This document shows positions 1 to 8,611 of a stretch of 64,000 nt of DNA, one piece after another. The notes under the pieces are model-generated. The model did not search any database and was not told the DNA's origin. It saw nothing but the letters and a program-made list of their open reading frames with translations. Source of the stretch: Nocardioides allogilvus (lineage in GTDB: Bacteria > Actinomycetota > Actinomycetes > Propionibacteriales > Nocardioidaceae); assembly GCF_003047285.1 (NCBI RefSeq), contig NZ_PZYX01000002.1, positions 372,001 through 436,000 of the forward strand. Reading direction: 5' to 3'. Position numbers and translations under genes: made by a program. How positions within the stretch are numbered: position 1 is the first letter of the stretch; the number at the start of each line of letters is the position of its first letter.

Positions 1-913
1 CGGTGGTGGCGTCGAGGACGAGCAGCACCTCGGTCACGGGCGCCTGCTTCTCGATGACCCGCTTGACCTTGCCGAGCTCGTCCATGAGGCCGGCCTTGTT
101 CTGCAGGCGTCCGGCCGTGTCGACGATGACGGTGTCCACGCCCTGCTCGACGCCCTGCTTGACGGCCTCGAAGGCGACGCTGGCGGGGTCGGAGCCCTCG
201 GGGCCGCGGACGACGTCGACGCCGACCCGCTCGCCCCACGTGGCGAGCTGCTCGACGGCCGCGGCACGGAACGTGTCGGCCGCGCCGAGGGTTACCGTGA
301 GGTCCTCCGAGACGAGGATGCGGGCGAGCTTGCCGACGGTGGTGGTCTTGCCGGCCCCGTTGACGCCGACGACCAGCACGACGCCGGGCTGGCCGTCCGC
401 ACCGCTCACCTGCAGGCGACGGTCCATGGTCGGGTCGACGAGCTCGAGCAGCTCCTCGCGGAGCACGGCGCGGGCGTCGACGACCTGGCCGCCCTCGACG
501 CGCAGACGGGTCCGCAGGCGCTCGACCAGCTGGGTGGTGGGAGCGACGCCGATGTCGGCGGTCAGCAGGGTGTCCTCGATCGACTCCCAGGTGTCCTCGT
601 CGAGGCGGTCGCGGCTCAGCAGGGCGAGCAGGCCGCGGCCCAGAGTGCCCTGGGAGCCCGCGAGGCGCTGGCGCAGCCGGACGAGGCGTGAGGCCGTGCT
701 CTCCGGCTTCTCGAGCGCCGGCCGCTCGGGTGCCGGGACCTCGGTCGGTGTCTCGACGTCCGCCTCGGTGGGCGGGGGTGCGATGACGTCGGTGCCGGCG
801 CGCGGCACCGAGGGAGCCTTGCCGCGGCGGCCGGTCAGCAGGCCGACGAGCATCAGCACGCCGACGACGGCGATGCCGATGATCAGATAGAGCCAGTCAC
901 CCAGGAAGTCCAT
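1..913 (-). CDS. ftsY: Signal recognition particle receptor FtsY (partial, C-terminus outside window)
   Basis: FtsY is the membrane-associated SRP GTPase that docks ribosome-nascent chain complexes at the Sec translocon. The start is the ATG at 911-913. Residues 3-28 form a hydrophobic segment, the N-terminal membrane anchor usual in actinobacterial FtsY, followed by a Pro/Glu-rich linker to about residue 75. The NG domain follows: G1 GVNGAGKT at 183-190, DTFRAAA at 213-219 and G3 DTAGR at 261-265. The reading frame is open to the window edge, so G4, G5 and the C-terminal helix are not visible. It lies downstream of smc on the same strand, a common actinobacterial order. The identification is secure; only the end is missing. 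Confidence 0.96.
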   Translation of the reverse strand, partial: MDFLGDWLYLIIGIAVVGVLMLVGLLTGRRGKAPSVPRAGTDVIAPPPTEADVETPTEVPAPERPALEKPESTASRLVRLRQRLAGSQGTLGRGLLALLSRDRLDEDTWESIEDTLLTADIGVAPTTQLVERLRTRLRVEGGQVVDARAVLREELLELVDPTMDRRLQVSGADGQPGVVLVVGVNGAGKTTTVGKLARILVSEDLTVTLGAADTFRAAAVEQLATWGERVGVDVVRGPEGSDPASVAFEAVKQGVEQGVDTVIVDTAGRLQNKAGLMDELGKVKRVIEKQAPVTEVLLVLDATT

Positions 914-958
914 GGGCGCAATCCAATCACGCTGCCCACGACGGGGCTCAGGCGAGGA

Positions 959-1138
959 TCAGGCGCGGATGTCCTCGTGGTCGCCGATGGTCGGCAGCGA
1001 GTCGACGCCCTTGCGCATCGCGTCCCCGAGCTGCGGGACGACGGGCAGCTGCTGCCCCCGGTGCGGGTAGGCGACGTACAGGACGACCGCCGCCGAGACG
1101 ACGAGGACGAGCAGCATCATGAGGACGAACGCCAGCAT
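959..1138 (-). CDS. Small single-pass membrane protein, unknown function
   Basis: This 59-residue protein starts MLAFVLMMLLVLVVSAAVVL, so residues 2-23 form one clear membrane segment, followed by a short polar tail ending HEDIRA. The ATG at 1138 is preceded by GGGAG about 8 bases upstream, a good ribosome site. I do not recognise the family. It sits between the thioesterase/smc genes and ftsY on the same strand with 45 bp to ftsY. The longer reading of this frame upstream of 1138 overlaps smc and is a shadow. It could act in membrane protein biogenesis with its neighbours, but nothing in the sequence shows that. Confidence 0.6.
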   Translation of the reverse strand: MLAFVLMMLLVLVVSAAVVLYVAYPHRGQQLPVVPQLGDAMRKGVDSLPTIGDHEDIRA

Positions 1139-1308
1139 GTGGTTCAACTCCCGAGGTGTTGTGCACGTGCCTACACCGTGGCACAAGGGCCGCGCGGAGC
1201 GCGATTCAAGACCCCCCTCTGCGGTGTGTCGCCCACCACATCGGTCGTGCCCGGCGGTGCGTGACCCACCTTGTCGTACGGCGACCTGTGGCTCACCCGC
1301 CGCGGTGC

Positions 1309-1752
1309 TCAGCGCAGCAACGGCTCCACGGCCGCGCGGATCACGTCGGGCATCGCCACGACCGGGCGGTTGCCGGCGCCGTGCTCGTTGTCGACGTAGA
1401 CGTGCACGAACCGGCCCTCGGCGGCCGCCTCGTCGGAGTCGCCCTGGAACAGCCCGATGCGGTAGACGATCGAGGAGTTGCCGACCTTGTCGACGACCAT
1501 CCCCATCTCGATCGGGTCGGGGAAGCCGATCTCGCGGAAGTAGCGGCACGACGTCTCGGCCACGACCCCGATCTGCGGCAGCGCCCGGACGTCGACCCCG
1601 GTCGCCTCGTAGAGGTGGGCGTTGACGGCCGTGTCGAAGAGCTCGTAGTAGGTCGCGTTGTTGAGGTGGCCGTAGGCGTCGTCGTCGCGCCAGCGCGTCG
1701 TCGCGGTGCGCCACGCGACGTAGTCGGCGCGGGTGGGGCGAGGGGCGCTCAT
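1309..1752 (-). CDS. Acyl-CoA thioesterase of the 4HBT (hotdog) family
   Basis: This 147-residue single hotdog-fold protein resembles the YbgC/FadM group, which hydrolyses acyl-CoA thioesters in the cytoplasm. The helix motif DAYGHLNN at residues 25-32 has the DxxGHxN pattern of the family, with Asp25 the probable catalytic residue, and the following Tyr-rich helix fits the family. Length is typical. Its ATG overlaps the smc stop codon (ATGA), so it is probably translationally coupled to smc, although no functional link is known. The physiological substrate cannot be told from the sequence. Confidence 0.85.
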   Translation of the reverse strand: MSAPRPTRADYVAWRTATTRWRDDDAYGHLNNATYYELFDTAVNAHLYEATGVDVRALPQIGVVAETSCRYFREIGFPDPIEMGMVVDKVGNSSIVYRIGLFQGDSDEAAAEGRFVHVYVDNEHGAGNRPVVAMPDVIRAAVEPLLR

Positions 1753-4700
1753 GCCGACTCCGCCCGCTCGAGGCGCTGGGAGATGACGGTGGTGACGCCG
1801 TCGCCGCGCATCGTGACGCCGTAGAGCGCGTCGCCGACCTCCATCGTGCGCTTCTGGTGGGTGATGACCAGCAGCTGGGAGTTCTCGCGCAGCTCCTCGT
1901 AGATCTCCAGCAGCCGTCCGAGGTTGGTGTCGTCGAGCGCCGCCTCGACCTCGTCGAGGATGTAGAACGGCGAGGGGCGGGCCTTGAACAGCGCGACCAG
2001 GAACGCCACCGCGACCAGCGAGCGCTCGCCACCGGAGAGCAGCGAGAGCCGCTTGACCTTCTTGCCGGCCGGTCGGGCCTCGACCTCGATGCCGGTGTTG
2101 AGCATGTCGTCGGGGTCGGTGAGCACCAGCCGGCCCTCGCCACCCGGGAAGAGGCGGGCGAAGGTCGAGTCGAAGGCCTTCTCGACGTCGGCATAGGCCT
2201 CGGTGAACACCTGCTGCACGCGGTCGTCGACCTCACGCACGATGTCGAGGAGGTCCTTGCGGGTGCGCTTGAGGTCCTCGAGCTGCTCGGTGAGGAACTT
2301 GTGCCGCTCCTCCATCGCGGAGAACTCCTCGAGCGCGAGCGGGTTGACCCGGCCGAGCTGCGCCAGCGCACGCTCGGCGGTCTTGAGCCGCTTCTGCTGC
2401 TCCTCGCGGACGAACGGCACCGGCTCGGGCGGGGTCTCGTCCTCGGCGACCCCGAAGAACGGCACCAGGGTCGTCGGGCCGTAGTCGTTGATCAGGCCGT
2501 CGGCGTCCAGGCCGAGCTCCTCGAGCGCGCGCTCCTCGAGCTGCTCGATCCGCATCTTCTGCTGGGTGCGCGCCATCTCGTCGCGGTGCACGGAGTTGAC
2601 GAGCTCGTCGTGCTCGCGGCCCAGGTCGCGCAGGGTTCCACGCACCGTCAGCAGCTGCTGCTCGCGCTCCTGGCGCGACTCCTCGACCGCTGCCCGCGCG
2701 TCGGCCGCCAGCATCACGCTGCGCTCCAGGCGCTGGAGCACCACCGTCACCCCCGCATTGACCGCATCGGCAGCAGCGCCCTCGCGGATCAGCCGCTCGC
2801 GACGCTCGGCGGCCTTGGCCCGCGAGTCACGCTCGGCCCGGGCAGCGCGCAGCAGCGAGTCGGCGCGACCGTTGAGCGCCCGGGCCCGCTCCTCGGTCGT
2901 GCGCAGCGACAACCGGGCGTCCATCTCGCCCTGACGGGCAGCCTTGGCCACCTCGACGAGGCGTTCGCGCTCGGTGACGTCCGGCTCCTCGTCGGGCGAC
3001 TCCTCGGCGGTGGCGAGTCGCAGCTCGAGGTCGGCGAGACCGGCGCTGTCGCTCTCCCGAGCCGTCTCGGCCGAGGCGATCGCGCGCTCGAGCCGCTCGG
3101 CCTCGCCGCGTGCGGATCGCGCCTGCGAGCCGTACTGCCCCAGCTCCTCGGCCACGGCGGCGAGCGTCGCGTCCGACTCGTGCAGCTTGGCGAGCGCGAC
3201 GTCGGCGCGCTTGAGCGCGTCGTGCCGCTCCGCCTCGAGGCGGGAGATCTCGAAGCCGAGGCGCTCGGTCGAGGCCGTCGCCTCCTGGAGCTGACCGACC
3301 GCCTCGTCGACCGCGGCCTGGATCTCGAGCAGGCTCGGCTGGCTCGACGAACCACCGGCCGCGAAGTGCGCCCCGATCAGGTCACCCTCCCGGGTCACCG
3401 CGGTCAGGTCGGGCAGGTCGGCGACGAGGGCGCGCGCGGCGGCCAGGTCGTCGACGACGGCGATCTTGAACAGCAGCCGGGCGACGGCGGCCCGGAGCTC
3501 GCTCGGGGCCTCCACCGCGTCGAGGGCGTACGTCGCGTGCGGGGGCAGGGCAGGCCAGGCCGCCTCGTCCACGGGGCCGCCGCTGAGCAGCATCCCCGCC
3601 CGACCGAGGTCGTCGCCCTTGAGGTGCGCGATCGCCTCGAGCGCCGCATCGGCGCCGGTGACGACGACGGCGTCGGCGGCGCTGCCGAGGGCGGCCGCCA
3701 CGGCCGCCTCATAGCCCGACCGCACGCTCAGCAGGGCTGCCACCGAGCCCACCAGCCCGGAGACGGAGTCGGAGTCGGTGGCTGCGAGCAGGGCGCCGGC
3801 GCCGTCCTTGCGGTTGAGCCCGATCTCGAGGGCGTCGCGACGGGCGACGAGCCCGGCCCGGTCGCGATCGGCCTGCTGGGCCTCCTCGCGGGCCTTGGCC
3901 AGGCGTTCGTCGATGTCGTCGAGGGCGGCGACGGCCGCCTCGTGCTCGGCGTCCAGGCCCTCCTCACCGGCGTCGAGGCCGGCGACCTTCGTCTCGAGCG
4001 CGGTGAAGTCCTTGGTGGCCCGCTCGGCGCGGGCGAGCGCCTCCTCGCGGGCGGCGGAGAGCCGGCCGATCTCGTCGGCGGCCGCGGCGGCGCGCGACTT
4101 CAGCGCGTTGACCTGGCCGTGCAGCCGGGCGAGGCCCTCGCGCCGGTCGGCGGCGGCTCGCACCAGCCCGGCGATGCGGCGCTCCTCTGCTGCCGCGGCC
4201 TCCTCCGCCGTACGCCGATCGGCGACCGCAGTCTCGAGAGCGGTGCGGTGCTCCTCGACCTGCGTGCCGATGGCCGTCTCCTGCTCACGGACCCGCGCGG
4301 CCTGGGCCTCGAGCTCGTCGGGGTCGCGACCGGAGTCGACCGTGTCCATGTCGGCGGCACCAGCGGCGTTGCGCAGGCGTTCAGCCGCCAGCGACTGGGT
4401 GCCGCGCAGGCGTTCGCGCAGGCCGGAGAGGGCGAACCAGGTCTCCTGGGCCTTGGCCAGCTGGGGCAGGTCGGTGCGGAGCGCGGCCTCGAGGGTCGCT
4501 TCCTGCTCGCGTGCCTGCGCCAGCGCCGCCTCGACCTCGGCGCGGCGCTCGACGAGGATCGTCTCGTCGGCCATCTCCTGCTCGAGCGCGTGCCGCGCGG
4601 TGACCAGGTCATCGGCCACCAGCCGCGCCCGGGCGTCTCGCACGTCCGCCTGCACGGACGCGGCCCGGCGGGCGACCTCGGCCTGGCGTCCGAGCGGCTT

Positions 4701-5306
4701 GAGCTGGCGCCGGATCTCGACGAGCAGATCGTTGAGCCGGTCGAGGTTGGCCTGCGTGGAGTCGAGCTTGCGGAGCGCCTTCTCCTTGCGCTTGCGGTGC
4801 TTGAGGACGCCAGCAGCCTCCTCGATGAAGCCGCGGCGGTCCTCGGGGGTCGCGTGCAGGATCGTGTCGAGCTGGCCCTGGCCGACGATGACGTGCATCT
4901 CGCGGCCGATGCCGGAGTCGCTCAGGAGCTCCTGCACGTCGAGCAGCCGGCAGCTGTTGCCGTTGATGGCGTACTCAGAGCCGCCGTTGCGGAACATCGT
5001 GCGCGAGATCGTGACCTCGGCGTACTCGATCGGCAGCGCACCGTCACTGTTGTCGATGGTCAGCTGGACCTCGGCGCGCCCGAGCGGCGGGCGACCGGAG
5101 GTGCCGGCGAAGATGACGTCCTCCATCTTGCCGCCGCGCAGCGACTTGGCGCCCTGCTCGCCCATGACCCAGGCCAGCGCGTCCACGACGTTGGACTTGC
5201 CGGAGCCGTTGGGCCCGACGATGCAGGTGATCCCGGGCTCGAGCTGGAGCGTCGTGGCGGACGCAAAGGACTTGAAGCCCTTCAGCGTGAGGCTCTTGAG
5301 ATACAA
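1749..5306 (-). CDS. smc: Chromosome segregation protein SMC
   Basis: This 1185-residue SMC ATPase forms the condensin core that loops and segregates the chromosome with ScpA and ScpB. Walker A GPNGSGKSN lies at 31-39, long Ala/Glu/Arg-rich coiled coils flank a central hinge (around 500-660), and the C-terminal head has the signature LSGGERS at 1090 followed by Walker B FYILDE at about 1114. I chose the TTG at 5304-5306, giving the N-terminus MYLKSLTLKGFKSF expected for SMC; AGGGGAGC lies about 6 bases upstream. The open frame continues upstream as a shadow of the MFS gene and must not be merged with smc. The 3' end overlaps the thioesterase start by ATGA. Confidence 0.96.
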   Translation of the reverse strand: MYLKSLTLKGFKSFASATTLQLEPGITCIVGPNGSGKSNVVDALAWVMGEQGAKSLRGGKMEDVIFAGTSGRPPLGRAEVQLTIDNSDGALPIEYAEVTISRTMFRNGGSEYAINGNSCRLLDVQELLSDSGIGREMHVIVGQGQLDTILHATPEDRRGFIEEAAGVLKHRKRKEKALRKLDSTQANLDRLNDLLVEIRRQLKPLGRQAEVARRAASVQADVRDARARLVADDLVTARHALEQEMADETILVERRAEVEAALAQAREQEATLEAALRTDLPQLAKAQETWFALSGLRERLRGTQSLAAERLRNAAGAADMDTVDSGRDPDELEAQAARVREQETAIGTQVEEHRTALETAVADRRTAEEAAAAEERRIAGLVRAAADRREGLARLHGQVNALKSRAAAAADEIGRLSAAREEALARAERATKDFTALETKVAGLDAGEEGLDAEHEAAVAALDDIDERLAKAREEAQQADRDRAGLVARRDALEIGLNRKDGAGALLAATDSDSVSGLVGSVAALLSVRSGYEAAVAAALGSAADAVVVTGADAALEAIAHLKGDDLGRAGMLLSGGPVDEAAWPALPPHATYALDAVEAPSELRAAVARLLFKIAVVDDLAAARALVADLPDLTAVTREGDLIGAHFAAGGSSSQPSLLEIQAAVDEAVGQLQEATASTERLGFEISRLEAERHDALKRADVALAKLHESDATLAAVAEELGQYGSQARSARGEAERLERAIASAETARESDSAGLADLELRLATAEESPDEEPDVTERERLVEVAKAARQGEMDARLSLRTTEERARALNGRADSLLRAARAERDSRAKAAERRERLIREGAAADAVNAGVTVVLQRLERSVMLAADARAAVEESRQEREQQLLTVRGTLRDLGREHDELVNSVHRDEMARTQQKMRIEQLEERALEELGLDADGLINDYGPTTLVPFFGVAEDETPPEPVPFVREEQQKRLKTAERALAQLGRVNPLALEEFSAMEERHKFLTEQLEDLKRTRKDLLDIVREVDDRVQQVFTEAYADVEKAFDSTFARLFPGGEGRLVLTDPDDMLNTGIEVEARPAGKKVKRLSLLSGGERSLVAVAFLVALFKARPSPFYILDEVEAALDDTNLGRLLEIYEELRENSQLLVITHQKRTMEVGDALYGVTMRGDGVTTVISQRLERAESA

Positions 5307-5404
5307 CGTGCAGCTCCCCTGCAATTTCGTCAGTCGCGGTGAGTACGGCGTCTGTGTAATACGGGTGGGGCATCCTTGCAGACGCCGGGGGAAGCACGTC
5401 CACC

Positions 5405-6673
5405 CTAACGGCCCGGACGGGACTCCTCGGGGAGGTGCGCGCCGCCCGTCTCGTCGGCGTGGGCGATCTTGGCCAGCTCGCGCCAGACCAGCGCCAGCGT
5501 CAGCCCGGACCCCACGAACGCGAACCACCACGGCGCGGTCACGCCCCACTGCTGCGCGATCAGGCCGCCGAGCAGCGAGCCGATCAGCATGCCGCCCATC
5601 ACGCACAGCATGTAGACCGAGCCGACGCGCCCCTGGAACTCCGTGGGCACCGCACGCTGGCGCACCGCGTTGGACAGGGTGCCCCAGACGAAGGCGTAGG
5701 CGCCGAAGAAGAACATCAGCGGGTAGGCGGCGTACGGCGACGTCGTGAACGCCATCGCCAGGTGGAAGACCACCTCGCACAGCAGCACGGCGCGCATCAG
5801 CGTCGCGAGCGGCACCCGCTTCTCGATCCGTCCGTAGGCGAACGTGCCGAGCAGCCCGCCGAGCGCTGAGGCCGTGGTCAGCAGGCCGAAGCCCGCCTCG
5901 CCGATCCCCACCCGCTCGAGCGTCCAGAGCACCAGCACCGACCACGGGGCCGCCCACGTGATGTTGAAGGCGACGATCACGAGCGCCAGCGTGCGCACCG
6001 GGCCGTTGCCCGCCAACCAGCGCACGCCCTCGACGATGTCCTGGCGGACGTGGGTGTCGACGTGCGCGCGCACGGCGCCCTTGGGCGTGGCGATCTGCGA
6101 GACCAGCACGACGCCGAGCCCGACGCAGATCGTCTGGATGAGGAAGGGCCAGACCATCCCGGCCGCGAACAGCAGCGCGCCGAGCGCGGGGCCGATCAGC
6201 TGGTTGGCCGTGAGGAAGCCGAACTGGATGCGGGCGTTGGCGATGCCGAGGTCGCGCTTGTCCACCAGCATCGGCATCAGGGTGCTCGTGGTCGTGTCCG
6301 CGAACACCTCGGCGACCCCGACCAGGAACATCGCCGCCAGCACCAGCCAGATGTTGACCTGCCCGCTGTAGATCACGGCGCACAGCCCGACCAGGACGAT
6401 CGTCCGGGCGCCGTCCATCGCCATCACCACGACGCGTCGGTCGAGCCGGTCGGCGAGCGCGCCGGCGACGAGGCCGAACAGCAGCCACGGCAGCTGGCGC
6501 GCGATCGCCGCGGCCGCCACCAGCACCGGGTCGTGGGTCTGCGAGGCGACCAGCAGCGGCCCCGCGGCCATCATCAGCCCGTCGCCGATGTTGGTGGTCC
6601 ACGACGACGCGACGAGCCAGCGGAAGCTCACGCCGAGCCGCGAGGGAAACACGGTCTCGACGATTGGGCTCAC
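5405..6673 (-). CDS. MFS transporter
   Basis: This 422-residue protein has about twelve hydrophobic segments and resembles the EntS-like branch of the major facilitator superfamily. The loop ADRLDRRVV after the second segment (about residues 74-82) fits the MFS loop 2-3 signature. Substrates of this branch include siderophores and drugs, but none can be assigned here. The start is a GTG at 6673. A box TAGGCT lies 9 bases upstream and overlaps the stem-loop at 6676-6703, so initiation may be leaderless. It ends 98 bp before smc on the same strand. The C-terminal tail after about residue 400 is polar and cytoplasmic. Confidence 0.85.
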   Translation of the reverse strand: MSPIVETVFPSRLGVSFRWLVASSWTTNIGDGLMMAAGPLLVASQTHDPVLVAAAAIARQLPWLLFGLVAGALADRLDRRVVVMAMDGARTIVLVGLCAVIYSGQVNIWLVLAAMFLVGVAEVFADTTTSTLMPMLVDKRDLGIANARIQFGFLTANQLIGPALGALLFAAGMVWPFLIQTICVGLGVVLVSQIATPKGAVRAHVDTHVRQDIVEGVRWLAGNGPVRTLALVIVAFNITWAAPWSVLVLWTLERVGIGEAGFGLLTTASALGGLLGTFAYGRIEKRVPLATLMRAVLLCEVVFHLAMAFTTSPYAAYPLMFFFGAYAFVWGTLSNAVRQRAVPTEFQGRVGSVYMLCVMGGMLIGSLLGGLIAQQWGVTAPWWFAFVGSGLTLALVWRELAKIAHADETGGAHLPEESRPGR

Positions 6674-6675
6674 AA

Positions 6676-6703
6676 GTCCGGGAGCCTAACCGCGCTCCCG
6701 GAC
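6676..6703. terminator. Stem-loop between the LVIVD gene and the MFS gene
   Basis: The arms GTCCGGGAGC and GCTCCCGGAC (10 bp, perfect) enclose an 8-base loop, 22 bases past the stop of the LVIVD-repeat gene on the minus strand. There is no U-tract, and the hairpin overlaps the possible -10 box of the MFS gene, so it may have a regulatory rather than a terminating role. Confidence 0.45.
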
Positions 6704-6724
6704 CGGGCCCTACGGGTTTTCGCC

Positions 6725-8266
6725 TCAGTCGCGGTGCAGGATGCGGCGGCGCCGTACGACGACCAGCAGGGCGCCGAGGCCACCCAGCACCCCGACGGGC
6801 ACCGCGTCGACGAGCCTGAGGTCGGCGCCCGAGCCGCCCGGCAGCAGGACCGGGTCGGGCACCGCACCGACGGCGTCACCGTCGACGTCCACGGCCAGCA
6901 CGTCGAGGCCACGCACGAGGTCGACGGAGTAGGCCAGGTTGGTCTTCTTGCCGGTGGCGACGCCGCGCGAGTTGTAGACCGGGACCCAGTAGCTGTCCCA
7001 GACCTCGGAGGCACCGAACCAGGCGAAGCCGTGGCTGCTGGGCGCGAGCGGGTCGGACACGTCGATGATCTGGGTGCCACCGCCGTAGTAGCCCACCGAC
7101 ACGAGCCCGGACTGGTGGTAGTCGAACCAGTGGGCCGAGCAGAACGCCCCGACCGGCAGCGGGTACGTCGCCAGGTCGGCCAGCTCCACCTTGGCGAGCG
7201 GCACGATGGACCCGTCGGAGCCGTCCATCCGCTTGACGTGCCAGGTCTGGAACGACCCGGCGGTCGCGCAGTTCGTGTCCTCGTAGTCCTCCTCGGTGAC
7301 GAGCAGGATGTTGCCGTTGGCCAGCGAGGGGGCCGCGTCGGGGCGGAAGGCTCCGGCGTTGGGGTGGAAGGAGTTGTGGTGGATGAAGTTGTTGTAGCCG
7401 TTGGTCATGCCGCCACGCGACGAGTCCCCGGCCGCCCCCGTGTTGGCGATCTCCACGGGGCGCACGGGGTTGGAGACGTCGAAGACGTAGGACCCGCCCG
7501 CACCCGTGTGGACGCCGCGACCGGCGCCGTCGAAGTTCCACTTGTGCCCGCCCCAGCCGACCGCGTCGGAGCGGAACGGCTGCACTCCCCCGGCGACCGG
7601 GTCGCTGTCGACCTCGACGGGCCGGTCGAGGTCGCTGAGGTCGAAGATCGAGAAGCTCCCCTGGCCGGGCACCTGGCTGTCGTCGCCGGCGGAGTAGACG
7701 TAGCGGCAGTCGGTGTCGACGACGCAGGTGACCGTGTGGGTGCTGGTGGTCGAGGGGACCCGCGAGCGGATCCTCGGCGCCGTGGGGTCGGTGACGTCGA
7801 CGACGATCAGCTCGTAGTCGCCGCGCGCCGGGTCGTTGACGTGCTCGATGTCGCCGGGTGAGGCCTGGTAGAGGTCGACGCCGATGAGGGCGAACCGCTG
7901 GGTCACTCCACCGACCTTGCGCTCGCCGCAGTTCATCGCCTCGTTCTCGAACTGCAGGCTCGGCAGCGTGCCGACCCGCTGCGGATCGAGCGGGTTGCTG
8001 ATGTCGTGCACGACCACCGAGTCGAGGCCGGACATGACGAACAGGGGCGCCGTCTTCATGAAGCAGCCCGAGATCCCGGCCGAACCGGGGTTGCTGTCGA
8101 CGAGGCTGACGCTCGGGCTCATGACGACCGGGGCACTGAGGCCGGCGTCGTAGCTGCCCTGCTTCTGCTCCAGCCGATCACGATCGCCGTGGGCGAGGGC
8201 AGGGGCACTCACGCCGACGGTGGCGGCGAGGGTGAGGGCCGCGACCGCGGCGGGGAGGGTGCGCAT
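6725..8266 (-). CDS. Secreted LVIVD-repeat protein with C-terminal membrane anchor
   Basis: This 513-residue protein has a Sec signal peptide (residues 1-25, ending APALA). Repeated segments such as VVVHDISNP, LIVVDVTDP, FDLSDLDRP, YVFDVSNP and IIDVSDP are LVIVD repeats, predicted beta-propeller blades of unknown function on secreted proteins. Several Cys (in ISGCF, MNCGE, VVDTDC, DTNC, GAFC) could form disulfides. The C-terminus has a hydrophobic stretch LVDAVPVGVLGGLGALLVVV followed by RRRR, resembling a cell-surface anchor, but the preceding LPGGSG is not a canonical LPXTG or LAXTG motif. The start ATG has GAGGTGCC upstream. The fold assignment is good; the function is unknown. Confidence 0.8.
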   Translation of the reverse strand: MRTLPAAVAALTLAATVGVSAPALAHGDRDRLEQKQGSYDAGLSAPVVMSPSVSLVDSNPGSAGISGCFMKTAPLFVMSGLDSVVVHDISNPLDPQRVGTLPSLQFENEAMNCGERKVGGVTQRFALIGVDLYQASPGDIEHVNDPARGDYELIVVDVTDPTAPRIRSRVPSTTSTHTVTCVVDTDCRYVYSAGDDSQVPGQGSFSIFDLSDLDRPVEVDSDPVAGGVQPFRSDAVGWGGHKWNFDGAGRGVHTGAGGSYVFDVSNPVRPVEIANTGAAGDSSRGGMTNGYNNFIHHNSFHPNAGAFRPDAAPSLANGNILLVTEEDYEDTNCATAGSFQTWHVKRMDGSDGSIVPLAKVELADLATYPLPVGAFCSAHWFDYHQSGLVSVGYYGGGTQIIDVSDPLAPSSHGFAWFGASEVWDSYWVPVYNSRGVATGKKTNLAYSVDLVRGLDVLAVDVDGDAVGAVPDPVLLPGGSGADLRLVDAVPVGVLGGLGALLVVVRRRRILHRD

Positions 8267-8313
8267 GGCACCTCAACGACGCAGGCGCGTCGGGGGTCAC
8301 GACCTGTTGGTGA

Positions 8314-8505
8314 TCAGGCGGGGAGCATCTCCGGCGCGAGGACGCCAGCTGTCTGCTGGGCGAGCAGCTGGTCGTTCTCTGCCTGGAGACGAAGGATCAT
8401 CGTCTCCAGGTCGGTGACGCGGGTGCGGAGCCGACGGTTCTCGGTGGTGAGTGCCTCGGTGGTCCGCAGGTCGCTGTTCATGTAGCCGATCAGCGCCTTG
8501 GCCAT
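8314..8505 (-). CDS. Short coiled-coil protein, unknown function
   Basis: This 63-residue protein begins MAKALIGYMNSDLRTTEAL; its middle (about residues 10-50) is an uninterrupted heptad-like helix (ENRRLRTRVTDLETMILRL), so a short coiled coil is likely. I chose the ATG at 8505, preceded by GAAAGGCC, rather than the upstream in-frame ATG at 8586, which adds a Pro/Gly-rich stretch without a ribosome site. It lies alone between mutM and the LVIVD gene on the minus strand. I do not recognise a named family, although similar small proteins occur widely in actinobacteria. Confidence 0.7.
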   Translation of the reverse strand: MAKALIGYMNSDLRTTEALTTENRRLRTRVTDLETMILRLQAENDQLLAQQTAGVLAPEMLPA

Positions 8506-8611
8506 GGATGGGGGCCTTTCGCGAGTTGGGGGGTGGCCGCGATTCGGACCACCTACAACAGTCCCACCGCAAGGGCTTTCGGTCAATCTGGGGACAGGAC
8601 AATCGCGCGGG

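Noticed and set aside
1139..1308. Possible small genes between the 59-residue protein and the thioesterase
   Set aside because: Frames there lack a ribosome site and look like shadows; the stretch probably holds only the promoter of the small protein.
1857..5342. Long plus-strand open frame opposite smc
   Set aside because: It has the composition of a GC-rich antisense shadow (Leu/Gly/Arg/Asp/Val-rich, no motif) and lies fully opposite a certain gene.
1749..6602. One open frame that seems to fuse smc with upstream sequence
   Set aside because: The part above 5306 is an out-of-frame shadow of the MFS gene; SMC homology begins at the TTG at 5306 with a ribosome site.
6725..6860. LPXTG sortase signal at the LVIVD protein C-terminus
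   Set aside because: The motif reads LPGGSG, not a known sorting consensus; kept only as an atypical anchor.
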